From Calendula officinalis (taxonomy: Eukaryota; Streptophyta; Magnoliopsida; Asterales; Asteraceae): a stretch of 64,000 bases of DNA. A model generated the notes under the pieces. The model did no database searches and was not told the DNA's origin. It saw only the letters and a program-made list of their open reading frames with translations. This document shows, in pieces, positions 48,048-59,133 of this stretch. The stretch is taken from the NCBI GenBank assembly GCA_963853835.1, contig OY970835.1, positions 31,198,047-31,262,046 of the forward strand, written 5' to 3'. Both the position numbers and the translations under genes were made by a program. The first letter of the stretch is position 1. Every line of letters begins with the position of its first letter.

Positions 48048-51000
48048 ATGGCAACCTTACAAGCTCTCGATGTGCAAACCGATCTCAAATACTCAGAATT
48101 TCACAATATGGTTGCATTCTTAAAGAATCCCGACGGAACAAAAGATTTCCGTCCGATCGTAAAATTTTTGAGAAATTCATATATACAGTTTGCCTTAACT
48201 GTAAAACCAAAATCATATCAACAGCACTTGGTGGATTTCTGGACCAATGCTGAGCAAACAGAAGGAACAACATCATCAATGATAAAATCTAAAGTAGATG
48301 GAAAGCACATTACAGTAACAGAACAATCAATCAGACACCATCTACAACTACACGATGATTCAGGTATGTCCACTCTTCCTAAGGAATACATTGCTGAAGT
48401 TTTGAAGAAAATGGGATATGAGGGAAGACTGAATATAGTTACTTTTCAAAAGGGTCTTCTCTCCCCACAATGGAAATTTTTAATACATACCATTCAGCAT
48501 TGTATTTCTCCTAAAAGAAGTACTTGGAATGAGTTTAATAAGGCAATAGCCTCTGCTGTTGTCTGTTTATGCACAGACCAAGTATTTAATTTTTCAAACA
48601 TGATATTTGATGGTATGTTGGGAAATCTTAGTTCTTCTAAATTTTTAATGTATCCCAGATTTCTACAACATATCATAAACTGTGAATTACAAAACTTGTC
48701 AACTCCTAAAAACATTTTTCTATTACCTGAGTTGAACAAGAAAGTTTTCTCAAATATGAGAAAACAATTTAAATTTTCGGGCAAGGAAACCCCTCTGTTT
48801 CCTAACATGATCAAAGATCAACCCAATATTGGAGAGGGTTCAACCATTGCTACATCCCAAGTTGAACCTCAACCCACTCCATCACCCCCAAATACAGCCC
48901 AAACACCAATCCAACTAGCCACTCAATCACCAACCCAAACAGAAGTCCTGAATGTGTCCCAGGAACTTGATGTAAATCTGCAGAGTGCTACTCTTCACTC
49001 TGTGGAAGACCTACCAGACAAAACCAAAAACATTTCCACAATTTATAAAAGAAAGAAACTTTCTTCAAAGGACACCAGGGGACAAATCGAGTCACACCCC
49101 AGGCTCAAAGAGTTGTCCTCCAAGGAGGAGAGAGGACATGAGGGGAGGGCTTTCACTACTGATGCCCCAAAGGTGGGTGCACAGGACAGTGAAAACATCT
49201 TTAGGACCCAAACCTCGGCAACTTTGAGTGATGACTCTTTTGAGGAGTTACTCAAAGGACCCCGGTGCCAAGAAACCACAAGGGGGGGCATCTCTGCTTC
49301 TTCTAGGAAGAAGAGAATGTCTAAAAGACCCAATGATTCACCAAGCAGTGATGAGGGCAGATCTGTGGAATTGATGGAAAGGAAGGAAAACCTTAAAACC
49401 AATGTACCTGTTAGTAAGCCCGATGATCTTGCTAGATGGAGTGAGGGCAGTATTAAAATCACCCAATTGACGGCTAAAGTGGATTCCTTGGAATCCACTG
49501 TACAAAATTGCCATATATACTTAACTAACCAAGGGAAAACCATGGCTGCAATGAAAAGGCATGTCAACACCATCAACAGAAGGATGAGATTATATGAGCA
49601 CAGGCTTTATCAACAAGCCAAAATCATCAGACAATTGAAGAAAAAGATTGTTGATAGTGAGGCTCCTCCAGTTGAGCTCACTAAGGGGGAGAAGGACAAT
49701 ATACAGACAATGATTGATGAATCTATAGCAGCAGCAGCATCCTCCCTTTTAAACTTAAAAGAAACAAATGTTGATAAAGGCCCTGAGATGATGGTGACAG
49801 AAGAAGAGCCTATGACTACTGCTACAATGGAAGAACAAGTTGAAAAGGAAATACCAGTAGTAACTTCTACTACTGATATCATAGCAGTAATGAATGAAGA
49901 AAAGGCAGCAAACACTACTGATGCCCTATCAGTAGTAATCTCTGAAGACATGCCAGTAGTAACTAACTTGGTTACTACTGATGACATTATTGAGCTACCA
50001 CCACTACTAGAACCTAAAGTGGTACTTCCACCATCTCCAAAAAGAAAAACAACACAAATGGTGGTGAAAGATATTGATGATGATGTAAATTGGTTGGAAG
50101 CTGATGAATGCTCCCTGCCTCCACATCCTAAAATACTTCCCATATCACAGATACACTACTATGGTCCCAAATTTGTTATTGAATCTGAACCAAATATGAA
50201 GAAAGACAATTACATAGGAAAGGGAAAGGAAGTTGCTGATGAAGACCAACCTAACAGAGCACAAGGTCATGAAATGGTCAACAAAATCAATTATGCCAAA
50301 TCAGCCAAACAGGATAAGTGGAAGGTAAAAAGAGCAAAATATTTAAAGAAGGTTGAAGTCTCTCTAGCAAATGAAAACAAAAGATTAGCAGAAAGGGCTA
50401 GAATATTGAGACAACCTTTCACAGAAATCAAATTGGCAGATATAGCAGATATATCAAAACTGCCACAATTTCAACAGAAGATCAAAACTAAACAAGTTAC
50501 TGAAACAAGAAAGGAATTACAAAGAAGAGAACTGAAAAAATTTAGGCAACTTGAACATGAAACAATAGAACTTCTTGAAGCACAAGTACAAGAATGCAAA
50601 GAGCAAAAGGCTGATATGCCAGAACAATTTGCAGAGAAGAAGAAAGAAATGATCACATTCTTGAAATCAAAAGGTTACAACACAAAAGCCTTTGGAAGAA
50701 TGAAGTTGATCAATTTAATTGAAAAGTACTGTGTAGAGAAGAAGAAGGATCTTACTGAACAAGACTCTAATGAGAAATACACCACTAAACTGGAACAGAT
50801 AGACTCCAAAGAAATGAAAGAAAGAAAAACAATATCTGGAGAATCATCTGGTGTATCCTCTCAAATATCAAAGAAAAGAAAGACAAATGCTTCAGAACTT
50901 GATCAACCAAAGAAAAAATTACAAATGGTTCAAGTTTATGATCTCCCCATTGCTATCTTACAAAATAATCCAATCATCAACTGGAGATATATAGATGATA

Positions 51001-51530
51001 TGATTGAGATTGTCAGAGAAGATAAAGTCACTCAAAGATTCAGAGCTTGGAAACCTTTGGTCATGTCCCTAACCAGAAGTGACATTATCAAAATGTTGAT
51101 CATTGGTAAACCAAGAATGACTAAAAAGTTCTGGAAGAATTCAGCTGCAGGTTATCTTACTGAAATGATTGATGCTGCTTTCTATCCAGAAAATTATCCA
51201 GAGAAGTATACAGATTCAGAGAATGTTCAAGCTTGGAATGTGCTACCAACTGTCAACATGTACTTCTTTGAATATACAAGTAAGAAATGTGACTTATTCC
51301 TTTATGAGAAAGAGTATCCTCATTCTGAGAAGACTCTCTATCAACTATGGTGCATGAACTTCATTAAACCTCATGATGCTATGCTATTTCAAAATAAAAT
51401 GAATGAATTTGTAAAGAAGATTAGCAAATACATTATTGCACAAAGGAATAAACAAAACCAACAGACATTAGAAGGTGATAAAAGAAGAGCAAAACTGTTG
51501 GAAGAAAAAGAAAAAGAAAAGAAGGAATAA
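48048..51530 (+). CDS. SIRE ORF3, 1160-aa protein of unknown function
   Basis: Complete ORF downstream of pol. N-terminal domain about aa 1-260: LKYSEFHNMVAFL, FALTVKPKSYQQHLVDFW, LLSPQWKFLIHTI near aa 137, FLMYPRFLQH. Similar ORFs accompany Asteraceae Copia elements, some labelled synaptobrevin/longin-like in automatic annotation (recollection; not verified). A Pro/Thr/Gln-rich linker follows, then Ser/Lys-rich sequence, a coiled-coil-like part (about aa 475-560), acidic spacers containing SVV and TTD words from the TACTACTG motif, a second charged helical region (about aa 760-920), and a C-terminal domain (about aa 965-1130: IIREDK/IVREDK-type, LIIGKPRMTKK, MIDAAFYPENYPEK, VNMYFFEY) with a Lys/Glu tail. 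No signal peptide, membrane helix or fusion-peptide-like segment, so a classical envelope role is unsupported. Confidence 0.85.
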   Translation: MATLQALDVQTDLKYSEFHNMVAFLKNPDGTKDFRPIVKFLRNSYIQFALTVKPKSYQQHLVDFWTNAEQTEGTTSSMIKSKVDGKHITVTEQSIRHHLQLHDDSGMSTLPKEYIAEVLKKMGYEGRLNIVTFQKGLLSPQWKFLIHTIQHCISPKRSTWNEFNKAIASAVVCLCTDQVFNFSNMIFDGMLGNLSSSKFLMYPRFLQHIINCELQNLSTPKNIFLLPELNKKVFSNMRKQFKFSGKETPLFPNMIKDQPNIGEGSTIATSQVEPQPTPSPPNTAQTPIQLATQSPTQTEVLNVSQELDVNLQSATLHSVEDLPDKTKNISTIYKRKKLSSKDTRGQIESHPRLKELSSKEERGHEGRAFTTDAPKVGAQDSENIFRTQTSATLSDDSFEELLKGPRCQETTRGGISASSRKKRMSKRPNDSPSSDEGRSVELMERKENLKTNVPVSKPDDLARWSEGSIKITQLTAKVDSLESTVQNCHIYLTNQGKTMAAMKRHVNTINRRMRLYEHRLYQQAKIIRQLKKKIVDSEAPPVELTKGEKDNIQTMIDESIAAAASSLLNLKETNVDKGPEMMVTEEEPMTTATMEEQVEKEIPVVTSTTDIIAVMNEEKAANTTDALSVVISEDMPVVTNLVTTDDIIELPPLLEPKVVLPPSPKRKTTQMVVKDIDDDVNWLEADECSLPPHPKILPISQIHYYGPKFVIESEPNMKKDNYIGKGKEVADEDQPNRAQGHEMVNKINYAKSAKQDKWKVKRAKYLKKVEVSLANENKRLAERARILRQPFTEIKLADIADISKLPQFQQKIKTKQVTETRKELQRRELKKFRQLEHETIELLEAQVQECKEQKADMPEQFAEKKKEMITFLKSKGYNTKAFGRMKLINLIEKYCVEKKKDLTEQDSNEKYTTKLEQIDSKEMKERKTISGESSGVSSQISKKRKTNASELDQPKKKLQMVQVYDLPIAILQNNPIINWRYIDDMIEIVREDKVTQRFRAWKPLVMSLTRSDIIKMLIIGKPRMTKKFWKNSAAGYLTEMIDAAFYPENYPEKYTDSENVQAWNVLPTVNMYFFEYTSKKCDLFLYEKEYPHSEKTLYQLWCMNFIKPHDAMLFQNKMNEFVKKISKYIIAQRNKQNQQTLEGDKRRAKLLEEKEKEKKE

Positions 51531-51578
51531 ATGAAAACTTGATTGATTAAATCATAATCAATAAGTTTAGGGGGAGAT

Positions 51579-52196
51579 TGTTGGAGCAAAACACAGATCA
51601 ACTTATTACTGATACTGCAGTTAGTACTGACATACTTAGTACTGATGGGGCAGAAACATTTATTACTGATGAAGTTGATGCTTGTGTTCACTATAACTAA
51701 GTTACTACTGATCATGAGAAGACTGAAGATACTACTGATCATTGTAGTTACTACTGACGTTGATTATGGACTTACTACTGATCACCAAGTTTACTACTGA
51801 TGTTACTTATTTACTACTGGTGATTGCAGTTACTACTGATACGCGTTTTTGGAAGATATCAAGTCCGAGATCTTCGTAGAATTAGTTATAGAATGTAATT
51901 AAATGTATATCTTTTATTATTCGATGTAAATCAAATCCTAGAATAACTAGGGTAAATAGGTTAGCTTCAAGGACTACTATAAGTATGTTCCTTACGAATT
52001 GTAAACGTACGTGTGTATTGTTAACTCAATAATATACATTGAAGCTTTTTGTGAAACTGTGTTCTTAATATTCTTGTTTATTGTTCATACAGTTCATTGT
52101 TCTTAATTATTGATATAGTGTTGATCCGCTGCAACTTCTATTATCAATTAGATCTAAGGTATTTATTAACTTGTCTATAGTTCATCGATCCTGACA
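51579..52196 (+). repeat. 3' LTR of SIRE element 3
   Basis: 618 bp, three substitutions from the 5' LTR by eye. Preceded by the polypurine tract at 51563-51578, followed by TATAG. Confidence 0.93.
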
Positions 52197-52539
52197 TATA
52201 GGATGTGTTTTCAGGCATAAAAGCTTTAACGTTCGCCATACCCACAACGAAATTCATTTGGCGAGCATATAACGAGGAGGGGGTGTGGGAATGGCGGCAT
52301 TATTGAGTTTTAACGGGGGTTTAACAACCCCCGCACCCTTTGCTCTTAGGTAAGTAAATAGATGTTGGTTAGTTAATAAATTGTTAATTAATTTCATAGT
52401 TCCGCTATTTACAGGACTTAATTGTTTTTCGTTGTGGTGTCGTTTATTTCGCCTTTGCTTAATTTAATGCGTTTAACGGTTCGCGATTCATTTTAATACA
52501 ATTTGATTTTCTTGGGAGATTTTGCATTGTAAAAATATA

Positions 52540-52735
52540 CTCCCTCCGTCCCACTTTAATTGTCCACTACAAAAAAACACACAGTTTAAGAAAAGTGCAT
52601 TAATTATATATGTCACCAATCAAATTTTCTCTTTCCCACTTAAATGTTTTTTGATTGGTTGAAATTTAGGAAATGACACTCTTTGTGGGACAAACTAAAA
52701 TAGTATACTGGACATTTAAAATGGGACGGAGGGAG
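52540..52735. mobile_element. Stowaway MITE
   Basis: 196 bp; inverted ends CTCCCTCCGTCCCACTTTAA and its mirror (AAAATGGGACGGAGGGAG); TA on both sides. It lies in the Gypsy LTR. Confidence 0.85.
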
Positions 52736-52738
52736 TAA

Positions 52739-52849
<111 letters not shown>

Positions 52850-53515
52850 TGTCAACTGTAATTTAAGTTTACGGGTCACCAACTCGCTAAAATGTGGATT
52901 CTATCCGAGAATCGTTATATCCCAATAAAGTACTGACATGCATGATGTGTGCTAGGTAAATGTGCATGATCGACACATAATAAGGGCTTTTGCTAGACTA
53001 GTTATAATAGATAAATTCTTACATTAATGACTGATCGTTTTTCATTTTCGTGCTCGGCTACTGTCAAGCGTCGCCGTGTCGGGAAAATGACTCATTTTCG
53101 AGGGTTGTCACATTAACAACTTGAAAAAACCCTAGGTTCTCCTAGGCCACACGGATCTTCTCCACCGTTGATGATCTATCGGTTGACCCGAGATCTACAA
53201 CTGGAAACTCAAAAGCAGGTGAGGCTGTGGGAAAGGTTTCTGGTGGATGCATGAAAATGCGAGGAATTTGTTGAATTCCGGCATCAACGAGACCTTTGAC
53301 TCCGGATTTTGTTTGATCGAAAGCTTTGAGTTCGGTTGCTTGATCGTATGATGAGGCTATTGAAGATTTTGCTGAAGTGGTAGCCATTTGTGTAATGATG
53401 ATCGAATGCAAATGTTCTTTAAACATATGGGAATATATGCTAAACTGAATATACGAATTTGGTATGCAACTAATTTGAATCAACATGTAACAACTTTTGC
53501 TTTTTTGCCCATTAA

Positions 53516-53840
53516 GAGCATCTCCAACCATAAACTCTATATAATTCCCTCTATCTCTGTAAATTGTGGGGCCACTCACTCTAAACAATATCTCAACTCC
53601 AACCATAAACTCTATTCTTCCCTTCAAAAGCTTTTAAAAAATAGTGGGACCCATATTCCACTAACACTTGCACTCACAAATAAATGTGGGGCCCATGGAT
53701 AGAGTTAATTCCTCTCACTTCAAATATAGAGTGAGTTTTTCTCTCACTCTAAATATAGAGTGAGTAATAGAGGTGGATTGGAGAAGATAAAACTTCAAAT
53801 ATAAAGATAGAGGCTTGGATAGAGTATGGTTGGAGATGCT
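53516..53840. mobile_element. Tourist-like MITE (GAGCATCTCCAACCATA)
   Basis: Starts GAGCATCTCCAACCATAAACTC and ends with the inverted TATGGTTGGAGATGCT; about 325 bp, noncoding. TAA precedes the left end; the right duplicate is unclear. It lies between copy C and the lesion-inducer gene. Confidence 0.7.
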
Positions 53841-54179
53841 ATTGTTATTATATTAAAATAAGCAGCATAATACGATTAGGCAAATATGGAAAAAAAAGAA
53901 ATAAATACATGTTATACGATTAGGCAAAGATGAAAGCGTGTCAAATTTGTTGAAAGACGGTAACGAAATACTAAAATAAGCAGCATAATTTAAATTAGTG
54001 AGTAATTCTTAATTTTAAAATCCCAACTCAGAATGTTGCATAGTTCATAAGCAACAACGAAACCTTAAGAAAAAAAACATACAAGAGATTGCATCAAATG
54101 GCAACAGTTCAGCAAAACAAAAAATAATAAAATGAAAATGCATCCATCACCTTAATGCAATCTAACAACACCGCATCTT
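53841..54179. other. 3' flank of the lesion-inducer gene
   Basis: AT-rich; contains a duplicated ATACTAAAATAAGCAGCATAAT-like string (53850-53872 and 53970-53991). The 3' UTR of the gene at 54180 probably lies here. No other gene seen. Confidence 0.4.
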
Positions 54180-56037
54180 TTAGGTGGTCTTTGTTTTGGT
54201 AGCCTTCTTTGTGGTTGGAGATCTTCTTGGGATGGAGTTCTTCAACCCAATGAAGAACAAAAGTGCCCCCAACAATGCCAAACTCTACAAAACAGACCCG
54301 AATAAGAATAATAATTATACATTTTACTAAAAACCCGATGGAAGTTACAAACCATGTCAAAAGGCAACAAGATTGTAATATGTGCAGGTTAGGTATTGGT
54401 CAAAACAGGTAATTAGTTGACCCCAAACACTCTGTCCAAATTTGTGTATCAAATTTACACTTTGGAGTTTGGACGACATTCAACCAGTTCAACCGATTTG
54501 ACCAATTTACTTTTTAGCTTTTTTTCATTTTACCGACATGAGCCGTTAAAAATGAGAAGAAAAAAATAAATGGTGATTATATAAAGGTATCCTAAGAAAA
54601 GGAATTGCTTTTTTTTTTCTTTCTAACCTGTGTAAATTTGATAAAAAGTTGAAGGAATTCCTTTTTCTCAATGTCATAGTTGTAGAAATCGTATAAGATC
54701 GGAGTAGCAATCAACTGGTGCAAAATCTACAAAACGGTGTTAAAGAAACTGAGTTAGAGCTGTTAGACATGATTTTGAAATGAAAAATAATAATAAATGA
54801 AACTTGGTGTTTGAAATCAGTAGTTACTAACCAGAAGAGTAGCACCGATTGTACTGCCAAAGACGAAAAGGAAGCTTCCAAGAGCTTTTAGGGCTATAGC
54901 TCCAGCAATCAAGAATTTGATCTATATGATTAATTACAGACGTTTTAGAGGTCAAAAGTCAACTAACTAGTAAGACTATAGTGAAATAGATATGAAATAA
55001 AGTATATTTAAACCTCAAAATCAGGCACTTGGACACCAGTATGTGTGGTGAAGTGTTTTGAAAGCACGTTGTACTTTGGAGTAAGGGCTTTTGCTGCAGA
55101 TCCACCATCGACTCCAAAATCATTAAACCTACATGCAACATAATCAAATGGCTCATAAGAAAACTTATGATAGATGATGACCGTGTATTTTGTTAATTAA
55201 CTTTTTATATTAAAGTAAACTATAATTAATAACAGCATTGTCAACTATGAAAAGAGCATCTACTAGTAATGATATCCAAGCTATCATATGAAATATAAGA
55301 GTAGTACGAAAAGTTTATACAAAAGCCTCTCCGTTTGTAAATCTAAAAAAAACCCTCAAGATCTAAAAAATCTTACAGAAAATCATAGCAGCTCCGTCTT
55401 AAAATAGCAGTTAATACCATTTAGCAGACAGTTAATCGATTTGAACTAGAAAGATTAGAAAACAAATAAAAACACAGCCAGTTTGAAATTAATATTTTGT
55501 AAATGCAATTTGAGAAATTATTACAATAATAAAAAAATTTACATGTCAATATCTAGGTTTGCTATTTTCATGATAGGCGCTAGCAATATTTGGAACCAAA
55601 TTTCGTAATTCAGAATTTAAAATTTATAACGAAGAGTTCACCAACATCAATTAAGTAAAACCTAGCCCTATAATTGCATAAAAATTCAAAACCTTCCACT
55701 ACTTAGAAACAAAACACCAAAAGTACCTACTCGTTAGTCGTTACCGCAAATCTCCATAAAAGCTCATATTTAATAAACAATTATAGCTGCACGGATCAAT
55801 ACTTCTATAAACACATTTAATCTCACATACATCCACAGAAAAATAACGAATTCGAACATTCAGATCCGAAACCACAAAATAGAAAAAATGAAACACACGA
55901 AACGACGATGCATACATAACTTTGAATTTTGAAACGAGATAGATCTGAAATAGAAGAAATTGAGCTTACTCTTGCCAAGCAGAGAGAACGAAGACCGAGA
56001 CGAAAAGAACACGACCGACGAACGATAAAAACGCCAT
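54180..56037 (-). CDS. HR-like lesion-inducer family protein (158 aa, five exons)
   Basis: Exons (minus order): 55970-56037, 55014-55128, 54832-54921, 54628-54726, 54180-54284; all introns are GT-AG and phases join to 477 nt. Start ATG 56035-56037 gives MAFLSFVGRVLF; other segments are WQEFNDFGVDGG, LTPKYNVLSKHF, HQLIATPILYDFYNYD and LALLGALLFFIGLKNS, with a basic tail PRRSPTTKKATKTKTT. This matches the plant HR_lesion (DoxX-like) family: small proteins with about four membrane helices, probably in the endomembrane system, named for hypersensitive-like lesions on overexpression. Biochemical activity is unknown. Length is normal and no defect is seen; it is the only intact host gene here. A GA/CT-rich leader (about 56050-56090) precedes the ATG. 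Intron 1 is 841 bp. Confidence 0.95.
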
Positions 56038-56047
56038 TGATGCAACT

Positions 56048-56091
56048 ACAAGCTCTCTCTCTCTTCTCTCTCTCTAGTTTCTCTCTCTAGA
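56048..56091 (-). promoter_or_regulatory. GAGA-rich 5' leader of the lesion-inducer gene
   Basis: On the minus strand a GAGAGAGA-rich tract lies 10-55 bp before the ATG. Such tracts are common in plant 5' UTRs/core promoters and may bind BBR/BPC GAGA factors (inference). Confidence 0.5.
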
Positions 56092-56483
56092 ATTGTACAA
56101 TGACTCAATGAGCTGAAGACAGAGAGAGAAACTGAGAGGAATTGTCGTGGAGACGAGACAAACTAGATACGGAGTACTATTTAAATTTTGGAGAAAACTA
56201 CCGCTTTAAAGGATAACTTACACTTTCGTCCCTCAACGTTATATGTATTAATCAAATTGAGGACTTCTAGTATGAAATGGATGGTTTGCTCCCCTATGGT
56301 ATAACTCAAAAGTCAAAAATCATAAGAAAAGAAAATTGTAGTATTAATTAGATCATTTAATAAACATAGATCTAATATTCAATTTACAGAGTTATATGAT
56401 GTACTATATGTACCTCTTAGTTTTTTTACATTAGCTAGCAAAATATATAGTTAACATAAGTTCTTTACAAAGCCGAAGCCGCG

Positions 56484-56591
56484 AGAATGAGTGATTTTTG
56501 CCAAATAAGGAAAGATTTTGAAGTGTATCACTTATTTTGTTCCACCCCTTTTAGGAAAGTGTATCACTTATTTTGATACGGAGGTAGTAAT
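56484..56591. mobile_element. Stowaway MITE, right half only
   Basis: Ends AAGTGTATCACTTATTTTGATACGGAGGTAG then TA. It shares its internal sequence with the complete copy at 57348-57661, but the left terminus is missing. Confidence 0.7.
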
Positions 56592-57157
56592 ATTATTTTT
56601 AATTTTTATTTTAGAGTTTGGTGTAGAAAATAGTTATTGAATTGGGTTAGTTGGTTATAAGATTATTTACTTATAGTTTCTTTGATATAAAAGAGCTCGA
56701 ACCCGAGGTGCTCACTGGAATGATGCGAGTAGGCTTTCATTGTATCATTTGCTAACAAAATTGGTACTATAATCTAGCTTATTATTAGATTTTTTATGGA
56801 TTTTTAAAGATATGTTTGAGTTTAAGTTTAAGATGATAGCAATGTTAAAACTCCATTCTGGTGGTTATTTTCGGTTAAAAAAACATAAGTTCTTTGTAGG
56901 TGGTACTTAGTCGAACAATTAGGAGGCGTAATCGTACGCGCGGCCTCACGGCAATCAATGATCACCTGCTTTAACAGCATACCACGTGGCATCAAAAGAG
57001 CATACACGTAGTTGGACCAATAGCAAACGGCCGGCCACGCACGCGCCTATGCACACGGTGACATGGCTTTAATTTACAGAATTTGGCATAATTTCTTAGG
57101 AAAGAGCGCGTGTGTTTATAAATTTTGATTAATTACGAAATGGATCCTTGTATTATC
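56592..57157. other. Intergenic, nothing recognised
   Basis: No gene. GC-richer patch 56930-57060 (CGTACGCGCGGCC, GCCGGCCACGCACGCGC) has no recognisable ORF. Confidence 0.4.
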
Positions 57158-57165
57158 ATAAATCC

Positions 57166-58159
57166 TAGGGGTGTCAAATTTATACCGAACAAAACCCTAC
57201 CACTCATATCAAGAATAGTTGATAGTCAACATGTTTGGTTGGTAGTATCATACCAATCAATTAGTCTTGGTATGGTAATGGTATAAAAATTTAAATATCA
57301 TGGTAGTATCATACCAATTAATAATTTATATACAAGCATATTATATACTACCTCCGTATCAAAATAAGTGATACACTTTCTATTTAGGGGTAGAACAAAA
57401 TAAGTGATACACTTGCAAAACTTACCTTATTTGGCAAAAAATTAGGACCCATATTCCCCTAACTATCTATTTTAATAAAGTAAAATTACTCTTTTACCCT
57501 TACTTTTACTTTTAAACATCATTAATATCACTTCATTCAAAAAAAAGTGGGACCCATTATCCACTAACTATCCACTTTAATCTATTTTAAATTACTTTTC
57601 AATCTTTTGCCTTCAAAACCGCAATTTTCCAAGTGTATCACTTATTTTGATACGGAGGTAGTATAAGAATTTGAGAAAGGTAAACTACGTATGTATTATT
57701 TTTTAATAAAAGTTATGATATCATAACATAAAAACATTCAAGTTACAACTTCTTAGCCTAACCGATCAATATATTACATTTGTGTTATTGTGTTTGTATA
57801 TAATGATAATAATTAAGTGTGTGAAGCACACGAGAATGCTACAAGCTAGTGTATTATGACAAGAATACTACATAATTTATTCTTTATCGTAGATAGTGTT
57901 TATATAACATCTAATGTATATCATTACCAAATATAGTAATATAGAAAACTGTCTTGTTTTTAATAATAATTTCAAATAAGTTTGTGATCTTGGTGTATAC
58001 CATTTCCAATTCGTACCAACCATGATTGTTGGTAGCCAAACAAATTGGTACCAAGTATAGTTGGTACGGTATCGGTAGCTATATTAGTGTACCAAGTACG
58101 GTTGGTACGGTACACGGTATGAGGAAAATATGTGTGGTACTGTACTATGTTCACCCCTA
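57166..58159. mobile_element. Nonautonomous hAT element
   Basis: 994 bp; ends TAGGGGTG and CACCCCTA; exact 8-bp target duplication ATAAATCC (57158-57165 and 58160-58167). The interior has repeated GGTA/TACC-rich strings (GGTACGGT) forming long imperfect inverted arms. A Stowaway MITE is nested in it. Confidence 0.85.
57348..57661. mobile_element. Stowaway MITE nested in hAT
   Basis: 314 bp; ends CTACCTCCGTATCAAAATAA and its mirror; TA duplications at 57346-57347 and 57662-57663. Confidence 0.88.
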
Positions 58160-58167
58160 ATAAATCC

Positions 58168-59042
58168 TGCATTCTTTGTAATCAGATTTAAATCTTGAAT
58201 TCATGGCTACTATTTTTTTTAATAACAAATCCTAATGTACTTTAAAAAAAACCAACAAAATAATTTGTCGGGTCGAATCAATTAAGCAAGTGTTTAAAAC
58301 TCGGGTTAGACCTGCCGGTTGGACCGCTAAACTAAAAGCTTGTCGGGTCAAATCAATTAGATTAAAAAGTGGTTTTGTGACCCGTTTCAAAATTTACGGA
58401 TTAATTGTGAATCAGGTTGGATTGAGATTGTTAAATCGGTTGTGAACTGAGATTTTTATTTTTTTTTCCCTTTTAATTTCAATTATTTTTTCTACACCAT
58501 ATTTTTAGGGTTTTGATAAGGAAATTCATTTTTACACCGTATTTTTTTAACTCTTATACAACAAAGTATAAATTTAACAGCTAACTGTACAATCAAATTA
58601 AATAATGGTTGTGGTACATGCACTAAAAGTTGTAGTGTAAAATGACGCCCATTTTTATGATGCCAACCATAAGATTTGTTTTTAAGTGTATTACTTTTAG
58701 CAATTATTGTCAAGTCTTTTGGTCTTGGATGATCCCACTTTACAAAAACTATATAGATGCAAGTTGGATAATAGTTTGAGGACTAAAAGTGGGGGATACT
58801 ATGTGTTGAGGCAATGGTTGTTTAACTATCGAGTTCTTGTCTCATATGTAAAACTAGGTTAACAAACAACCTTTTGTCTTCGTGTCACACGCACAAAAAC
58901 AAACAAAAAAGGAGGAAAAGGCTATTAAAAGTTATCAAATTTAATCACTATAAATAGTTTGAGGGAGCTATTAAATAAGTTGGTGATTTATGCACGAATA
59001 AAAATGATGCAATACACATTAAATACTTACATCATTGACTTA
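58168..59042. other. Intergenic, nothing recognised
   Basis: AT-rich; short ORFs without domains. 58270-58450 is rich in GGGTC/GGTTG words and may be an old repeat. Confidence 0.4.
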
Positions 59043-59133
59043 GAGTATGCTTGGTTGGGAGTATTAGAGGGTGGGGAATGGTAATGATAATTAATAATGG
59101 TGCTTGGTTAGAAACTATGCAATGAAGCATTAC

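Larger units (their letters stand above)
39557..52196 (+). mobile_element. SIRE-type Copia element 3 (complete)
   Basis: 12,640 bp with an exact TATAG target duplication (39552-39556 and 52197-52201). The 618-bp LTRs (39557-40174 and 51579-52196) differ by three substitutions by eye, all near the 3' end. It has primer site TGGTATCAGAGC (40177-40188), intact gag, pol interrupted only by foreign DNA at 43703-44860, an internal motif array and TATA box, an intact 1160-aa ORF3 and polypurine tract AAGTTTAGGGGGAGAT (51563-51578). It lies in a Harbinger MITE inside the Gypsy LTR inside dioxygenase copy C. Confidence 0.95.
39458..52345. mobile_element. Harbinger MITE (243 bp) split by SIRE element 3
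   Basis: Left part 39458-39556 starts GAGCACAAGGTGGGG. Right part 52202-52345 ends, inverted, GAGCAAAGGGTGCGG. TTA duplications lie at 39455-39457 and 52346-52348. The left end and its TTATAGCTTAGTTATAG palindrome closely resemble the transposase-bearing element at 3590-5405, a plausible source of transposase. Confidence 0.75.

Noticed and set aside
48048..51530. Calling ORF3 a retroviral-type envelope gene
   Set aside because: No signal peptide, membrane helix or fusion-like segment; position alone is not enough.
53142..53627. A separate fourth dioxygenase gene
   Set aside because: The segment from 53387 down to 53113 is the 5' part of copy C: its end rejoins 33366 exactly across the TTAAC duplication.
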